Assembly: GCA_946410395.1 (NCBI GenBank)
Contig: CAMKAE010000061.1
Coordinates: 1 to 10,448, forward strand
Length of the DNA stretch: 10,448 nucleotides
Direction: 5' to 3'
Source of the DNA: an uncultured Clostridia bacterium
GTDB taxonomy: Bacteria; Bacillota; Clostridia; Christensenellales; Aristaeellaceae
Position numbers and translations under genes: made by a program. Below the pieces are notes generated by a model. That model worked only from the letters and a program-made list of their open reading frames with translations. It did no database searches and was not told the origin of the DNA. How positions within the stretch are numbered: position 1 is the stretch's first letter; every line of letters starts with the position of its first letter. This document shows positions 6,719-10,448 of the stretch, one piece after another.

Positions 6719-7671
6719 ACAGAATTATCACCGTGTTCATGCTGACCCTGCTGATGGTGCTGGCCGCGTCGGCCGGTCTTGCCGAGACCGCGGACGGCGA
6801 GCCGGGCGCGTTCCCACCGCTCAACGAGGCGGGCTTCCTGGACGAAGGGGAGTTCGTATTCGAGGACGACGAGGCTGGCGTCTGGCGTTACTGCTCCGCA
6901 ACGCTGAAGGTGGAGATCCACCGCAAAACCCAAGCCAAGCCGAGACTGGTCTGGTATGAGGCGGAGATCTGGGCCGCGCCGGGGGAGAGCTTCCGGATGC
7001 TCCCCTGGAGCGAGACCAAGCGCTGGAAGGACCTCAACTATCCCTACCAGATCGCCAGGAAGCACCGGACGGTGTTCGCGCTCAACAGCGATTTTGCCCA
7101 CCTGCGTCTCAGCAAGAAGATGATCGCGGGCATCCTGATCCGGGATGGCGAGATCGTTTACGCCCACACCAAGAAAAAGAACAAGGATTTCCCCAACTGC
7201 GACACGCTGGCCCTGATGCCCGACGGCGACATGCGGGTGTTCTGGTCCAACGAGCTGAAGGCCGACGACTATGTGGAGATGGGCGCGCAGGACGTGCTGG
7301 CCTTCGGCCCCTGGCTGATCCGGGACGGGGAGATGAACACGACGGCACTGAAGAAATACGGCACGGGCAGCGCCCAGCGCACCGCCGTCGGCATGATCGG
7401 ACCGGGACACTACGCCGCGGTAATGTCCGAGGGCCGGAACAAGCGCAGCATCGGCTCATCCATCCGCTTTGTGGCCGAACGGCTTCAGGAGATGGGCTGC
7501 ACGGTGGCCTTCAACCTGGACGGCGGTCAGTCCGCAGCCATGGTTTTCATGGGCAGGCAGATCTGCCTGGTGACCAATTCCAAGGGGAATCGCGCCAGCG
7601 CCCGGAAGACCGCAGAGATCCTGGGCATCGGCACCTCGGAGGCCTGTGCGGAGCCGGACGATCCGTTCTGA
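6715..7671 (+). CDS. Secreted NAGPA/phosphodiester-glycosidase-domain protein, copy 2
   Basis: 318 aa paralogue of the preceding gene. Signal peptide at 1-23 (hydrophobic core about 4-19, likely cleavage after G-L-A). The shared segment N-E-A-G-F-L-D-E-G-E-F-V-F-E at 37-50 is followed by W-R-Y-C-S-A-T-L-K-V-E-I. The NAGPA-like domain keeps A-L-N-S-D-F at 122-127, F-G-P-W-L-I-R-D-G at 197-205, Q-R-T at 221-223, E-G-R at 239-241 and N-L-D-G-G at 267-271. The C-terminus is short and acidic (E-P-D-D-P-F). The two copies align along their whole length, which points to tandem duplication followed by divergence, as their middle parts differ. It is the last gene of the purC unit; the next gene has its own promoter. 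Substrate unknown. Confidence 0.88.
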   Translation: MNRIITVFMLTLLMVLAASAGLAETADGEPGAFPPLNEAGFLDEGEFVFEDDEAGVWRYCSATLKVEIHRKTQAKPRLVWYEAEIWAAPGESFRMLPWSETKRWKDLNYPYQIARKHRTVFALNSDFAHLRLSKKMIAGILIRDGEIVYAHTKKKNKDFPNCDTLALMPDGDMRVFWSNELKADDYVEMGAQDVLAFGPWLIRDGEMNTTALKKYGTGSAQRTAVGMIGPGHYAAVMSEGRNKRSIGSSIRFVAERLQEMGCTVAFNLDGGQSAAMVFMGRQICLVTNSKGNRASARKTAEILGIGTSEACAEPDDPF

Positions 7672-7713
7672 ACAGCCCAGGACAAAAGCGGGCAAAAAGC
7701 CTCTCCCAGCGTA

Positions 7714-7742
7714 TTGCACGGGAAGAAAAAGTATGATAGAAT
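7714..7742 (+). promoter_or_regulatory. Sigma-A promoter of tig (extended -10)
   Basis: TTGCAC at 7714-7719, a 17-bp spacer, and TAGAAT at 7737-7742 with TG at 7734-7735. It lies in the 145-bp gap after NAGPA copy 2. The expected start is near 7749, giving a leader of about 68 nt. No heat-shock (CIRCE or CtsR) box was recognised. Confidence 0.78.
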
Positions 7743-7762
7743 AGACACCGCGCCGCAAGATC

Positions 7763-7785
7763 TGCCGGAGCAAGAGCCTTCGGCA
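7763..7785 (+). other. Hairpin in the tig leader
   Basis: TGCCGGAG (7763-7770) pairs with CTTCGGCA (7778-7785): 8 bp with one G-T wobble and a 7-nt loop. No T-run follows, so it is not a simple terminator. It starts about 14 nt after the predicted transcription start and 19 nt before the ribosome site GGAGGAG at 7804-7810. Confidence 0.5.
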
Positions 7786-7816
7786 AGTCCGAGGAGCGAC
7801 ACAGGAGGAGATATCC

Positions 7817-9151
7817 ATGAGCTACACCGTTGAAAAGATTTCCAGCAACAAGGCCAAGCTGACCTTTACCCTGCCGGCGGACGAGTTTGCCGAGGCCACC
7901 CAGAAGGCCTACCTGAAGCTGCGCGGCCGCGTCAACGTGCCCGGCTTCCGCAAGGGCCATGCCCCTCGCAAGCTGATCGAGCGGATGTACGGCCCCGACA
8001 TTTTCTATGAGGAAGCCATCAACCAGTGGCTGCCGGAGCACTATGATGCGGCCATCGAAAAGGAAGAGATCAAGGCTGTGGACCAGCCCGAGGTGGATGT
8101 GGACTGGCTGAGCATTGAGCCGGACAAGGACGTCACCATTACCTGCGAGGTGTACGTGTATCCGGAAGTCACGCTGGGCGACTACAAGGGCCTGACGGTT
8201 GAGATCGAGAAGGAGACCGTGGGCGAGGACGACATCAACGCCCGCATCAGCCGCGACCGGACCAAGGCCTCCCGCACTGTGGAGGTGCTGGACCGCCCCG
8301 TGGAGAACGGGGACACGGTGAACATGGACTATGCCGGCACCGTGGACGGCGTGGCCTTCGACGGCGGCACCGCCCAGGGCCAGACGCTGGAGATCGGCAG
8401 CAACACCTTCATCCCGGGCTTTGAGGATCAGATGGTCGGCATGTGCGTGGCCGAGGAGAAGGACCTGAACGTCACGTTCCCCGAGAACTATCACGCCCAG
8501 GAGCTGGCCGGCAAAGCGGCGGTCTTCCATGTCAAGGTCAACAGCATCTCCAAAACAGAGCTTCCCGAGCTGGATGATGATTTCGCCGCGGACGTGAGCG
8601 ACTTCACCACCTTTGCGGAGTACCGCGAGAGCATCGTGGAGGAACTGCAGAAGAAAGCGGACGAGAACAACAAAACCGCCGCGGAGAACGCCGTGGTCGA
8701 GAAGGCCGCGGACAACGCGACGGTGGACATCCCCAAGGCCATGGTGGACCGGGAGATCAACGGCATCCTGCGGGACATGCAGCTGCGGATGGCCTACCAG
8801 GGCATCAAGATGGAGGACTACCTGAAGTGGACCGGCCAGACCGTCGAATCGCTGGCTGAGCAGTACCGCAATGAGGCGGAGCGCCGCCTGAAGATCCGTC
8901 TGACGCTTGAAGCCATCGAAAAAGCCGAGAACATCGAGCCCGACGAGGCCGACATCGAGCAGGAGACCGTCAAGCAGGCGGAGCGCATGGGCAAGGATCT
9001 TGAGGAGTTCAAGAAGGAGCTCACCGACGACCAGAAGGAAGCCCTGAAGGACGCTGCCACCGTGACCCGCACCGTCGCCATGATGATGCAGGACGCCGTG
9101 GTCAACGAGAAGGCCGCTCCCGAACCGGAGAAAAAAGAAGACGCGGAATAA
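7817..9151 (+). CDS. tig: Trigger factor, ribosome-associated chaperone and prolyl isomerase
   Basis: 444 aa, normal length for the family. It binds near the ribosome exit tunnel (L23) and shields nascent chains. The N-terminal ribosome-binding domain carries the signature G-F-R-K-G-H-A-P at 43-50. An FKBP-type isomerase domain lies at about 160-245, with E-N-G-D-T-V-N-M-D-Y at 163-172, F-D-G-G at 181-184 and F-I-P-G-F-E-D-Q-M-V-G-M at 198-209. The rest is the helical C-terminal chaperone domain, ending in a charged tail (E-P-E-K-K-E-D-A-E). GGAGGAG at 7804-7810 supports ATG 7817. It heads the conserved tig-clpP-clpX block. Confidence 0.97.
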   Translation: MSYTVEKISSNKAKLTFTLPADEFAEATQKAYLKLRGRVNVPGFRKGHAPRKLIERMYGPDIFYEEAINQWLPEHYDAAIEKEEIKAVDQPEVDVDWLSIEPDKDVTITCEVYVYPEVTLGDYKGLTVEIEKETVGEDDINARISRDRTKASRTVEVLDRPVENGDTVNMDYAGTVDGVAFDGGTAQGQTLEIGSNTFIPGFEDQMVGMCVAEEKDLNVTFPENYHAQELAGKAAVFHVKVNSISKTELPELDDDFAADVSDFTTFAEYRESIVEELQKKADENNKTAAENAVVEKAADNATVDIPKAMVDREINGILRDMQLRMAYQGIKMEDYLKWTGQTVESLAEQYRNEAERRLKIRLTLEAIEKAENIEPDEADIEQETVKQAERMGKDLEEFKKELTDDQKEALKDAATVTRTVAMMMQDAVVNEKAAPEPEKKEDAE

Positions 9152-9163
9152 TCAGCAATGCTT

Positions 9164-9198
9164 CGGGGAGCCCGGGGGTCTGCCCGGCTTCCCGTTTT
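9164..9198 (+). terminator. Terminator-like hairpin between tig and clpP
   Basis: CGGGGAG plus CCGGG (9164-9176, with C9171 bulged) pairs with CCCGGCTTCCCG (9183-9194): 12 pairs, one G-T wobble, 6-nt loop, followed by TTTT at 9195-9198. The stem is strong but the T-run is short, so termination may be partial. It begins 13 bp after the tig stop and ends 29 bp before the clpP ATG, with no promoter between. Confidence 0.65.
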
Positions 9199-9226
9199 CC
9201 ATCGGAGCGGACAGAGGAGGGGCACA

Positions 9227-9814
9227 ATGACGCTGGTACCTTATGTTGTGGAACAGACCAGCCGCGGAGAGCGGTCCTATGATATTTATTCCCGCCTGCT
9301 GAAAGATCGCATCGTCTTTCTGGGCGGCGAGATCAACGACGCCGTGGCCAACACGGTGGTCGCGCAGTTGCTTTTCCTGGAGATGGAGGATCCGGACGCC
9401 GAGATCAACCTGTACATCAACAGCCCCGGCGGTTCCGTGACCGCGGGCATGGCGATCTATGACACCATGCAGTATGTGAAATGCCCCGTGCGGACGGTCT
9501 GCATCGGCATGGCGGCCTCGATGGGCGCGTTCCTGCTGATGGCCGGTGAGAAGGGCAAGCGTCTGGCGCTGCCGAACGCGGAGGTCATGATCCACCAGCC
9601 GCTGGGCGGTGCGCAGGGGCAGGCGACGGACGTGCAGATCCAGGCGGACTGGCTGCTCAGGACCAAGAAGAAGATGCTGGGCATGATGGCGGAGATGACC
9701 GGTCAGCCCCTGGAAAAGATCCAGGCCGACTGCGAGCGGGATTACTTCATGACGGCCCAGGAAGCCCTGGATTACCACATCATCGACGAGATCTATCAGC
9801 CTCGCAGGCAGTAA
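9227..9814 (+). CDS. clpP: ATP-dependent Clp protease proteolytic subunit ClpP
   Basis: 195 aa serine peptidase that forms the two-ring 14-mer chamber and is fed by ClpX or other Clp ATPases. The catalytic triad is seen: S98 in G-M-A-A-S-M-G-A-F (94-102), H123 in M-I-H-Q-P (121-125) and D172 in L-D-Y-H (171-174). N-L-Y-I-N-S-P-G-G-S-V at 61-71 forms the conserved oxyanion-region loop and G-G-A-Q-G-Q-A at 127-133 is present. The frame is open upstream to 9158, but that stretch is the terminator-like hairpin. ATG 9227 follows AGGAGGGG at 9215-9222 and gives the typical start with V-P-x-V-x-E-Q-T-S-R-G-E-R. No pro-peptide is evident. Confidence 0.97.
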   Translation: MTLVPYVVEQTSRGERSYDIYSRLLKDRIVFLGGEINDAVANTVVAQLLFLEMEDPDAEINLYINSPGGSVTAGMAIYDTMQYVKCPVRTVCIGMAASMGAFLLMAGEKGKRLALPNAEVMIHQPLGGAQGQATDVQIQADWLLRTKKKMLGMMAEMTGQPLEKIQADCERDYFMTAQEALDYHIIDEIYQPRRQ

Positions 9815-9879
9815 GCGTCCGCAGCCGGAGCAAGCGTTTGCGCGACTGACGAAATGTGTTTGTACAGAGAAGGAGCAGC

Positions 9880-10448
9880 ATGGCCAACAACAATCTGAAC
9901 CGTCCCACTGTGCATCGCTGCAGCTTCTGCGGAAAACCGCAGGCGCAGGTCCAGCGGCTGATCGCCGGGCCAAACGTGTTCATCTGCAACGAGTGTGTGG
10001 ATCTGGCAGCCATGATCATCGAGGAAGACGGCGCCCAGAAGGAAATCAAAAACGAGAAGGAACTGCCGACGCCGCACGAGATGAAAGCGGTGCTGGATGA
10101 GTATGTGATCGGCCAGGACGACGCCAAGCGCGCGCTGTGTGTTGCGGTCTATAACCATTACAAGCGCATCGGCCGCAAGCGCAAAAAGGGCGCCGTCGAG
10201 CTGCAGAAGAGCAACATCCTGCTCCTGGGCCCCACCGGTTCCGGCAAGACCTATCTGGCCCAGAACCTGGCCAAGGTCCTGCACGTGCCGTTCGCCATCG
10301 CCGACGCCACCACCCTGACCGAAGCCGGCTATGTGGGCGAGGATGTGGAAAACATCCTGCTCCGGCTGATCCAGGCAGCGGACTATGACGTGACCCTGGC
10401 GGAGCGCGGCATCATCTACATCGACGAAATCGACAAGATTGCCCGCAA
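9880..10448 (+). CDS. clpX: ATP-dependent Clp protease ATP-binding subunit ClpX, 3'-truncated by window end
   Basis: First 189 codons of a protein normally about 420 aa; the frame stays open to the end of the window. ClpX is an AAA+ unfoldase that feeds substrates into ClpP. Visible: the N-terminal zinc-binding domain with cysteines 14, 17, 36 and 39 (C-S-F-C-G-K ... C-N-E-C), E-Y-V-I-G-Q at 74-79, Walker A G-P-T-G-S-G-K-T at 117-124, the G-Y-V-G-E pore loop at 150-154 and Walker B I-I-Y-I-D-E-I-D at 178-185. The sensor regions, the IGF loop that docks ClpP and the C-terminus are beyond the window. AAGGAG at 9870-9875 supports ATG 9880. The gap to clpP is 65 bp with no clear promoter, so co-transcription with clpP is likely. 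Confidence 0.96.
   Translation, partial: MANNNLNRPTVHRCSFCGKPQAQVQRLIAGPNVFICNECVDLAAMIIEEDGAQKEIKNEKELPTPHEMKAVLDEYVIGQDDAKRALCVAVYNHYKRIGRKRKKGAVELQKSNILLLGPTGSGKTYLAQNLAKVLHVPFAIADATTLTEAGYVGEDVENILLRLIQAADYDVTLAERGIIYIDEIDKIAR

Noticed and set aside
5651..7410. Long minus-strand open frames opposite the two NAGPA-like genes.
   Set aside because: High-GC codon bias on the plus strand leaves few stops on the opposite strand; the translations show no recognisable domain or ribosome site.
9158..9226. Possible earlier ATG for ClpP.
   Set aside because: The extra 23 codons overlap the terminator-like hairpin and are not ClpP-like; AGGAGGGG is placed for ATG 9227.
9838..9866. Possible clpX promoter (TTGCGC, 17 bp, TGTACA).
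   Set aside because: The -10 is poor and has no TG extension; co-transcription with clpP is simpler.

Overview
The window reads as a typical stretch of a high-GC (roughly 60% by eye), tightly packed bacterial chromosome. All ten genes are on the plus strand. Shine-Dalgarno sites are strong, and the core promoters are sigma-A type with 17-bp spacers and extended -10 boxes. The tig-clpP-clpX order and the protein flavours (ClpP, FtsY, PurC) suggest a Firmicute of class Clostridia, possibly an uncultured gut lineage; the placement below class level is a guess. No mobile element, CRISPR array, tRNA or rRNA gene was seen, and no gene-free gap exceeds 150 bp.

Layout. 1-800: 3' part of a serine beta-lactamase-like hydrolase. 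872-2958: two overlapping G3E (COG0523/CobW) genes. The first is a CobW-type metallochaperone GTPase with a very large His/Asp/Glu insert. The second is a degenerate G3E GTPase fused to a C-terminal domain resembling the C-terminal part of YcgQ (DUF1980/TIGR03943). 3088-4841: ftsY followed by a SpoU-family RNA 2'-O-methyltransferase. 5008-7671: purC followed by two tandem paralogous secreted NAGPA/phosphodiester-glycosidase-like proteins. 7817-10448: tig, clpP and the start of clpX (cut by the window end).

How the genes work together. The G3E pair is most easily read as a metal (probably zinc) allocation module: in Bacillus, a COG0523 protein (YciC) and YcgQ/YcgR are separately zinc-regulated, and here the two families meet in one operon and partly in one polypeptide. 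This is the most interesting content of the window. FtsY is the SRP receptor. PurC makes SAICAR in purine synthesis. Tig, ClpP and ClpX form the usual protein folding and quality-control block. Each of the four transcription units has a recognisable -10 element. Three have full promoters (ftsY, purC, tig), while the cobW unit has a perfect -10 without a properly spaced -35. The predicted 5' leaders all contain a hairpin near the expected transcription start, and a terminator-like hairpin sits between tig and clpP.
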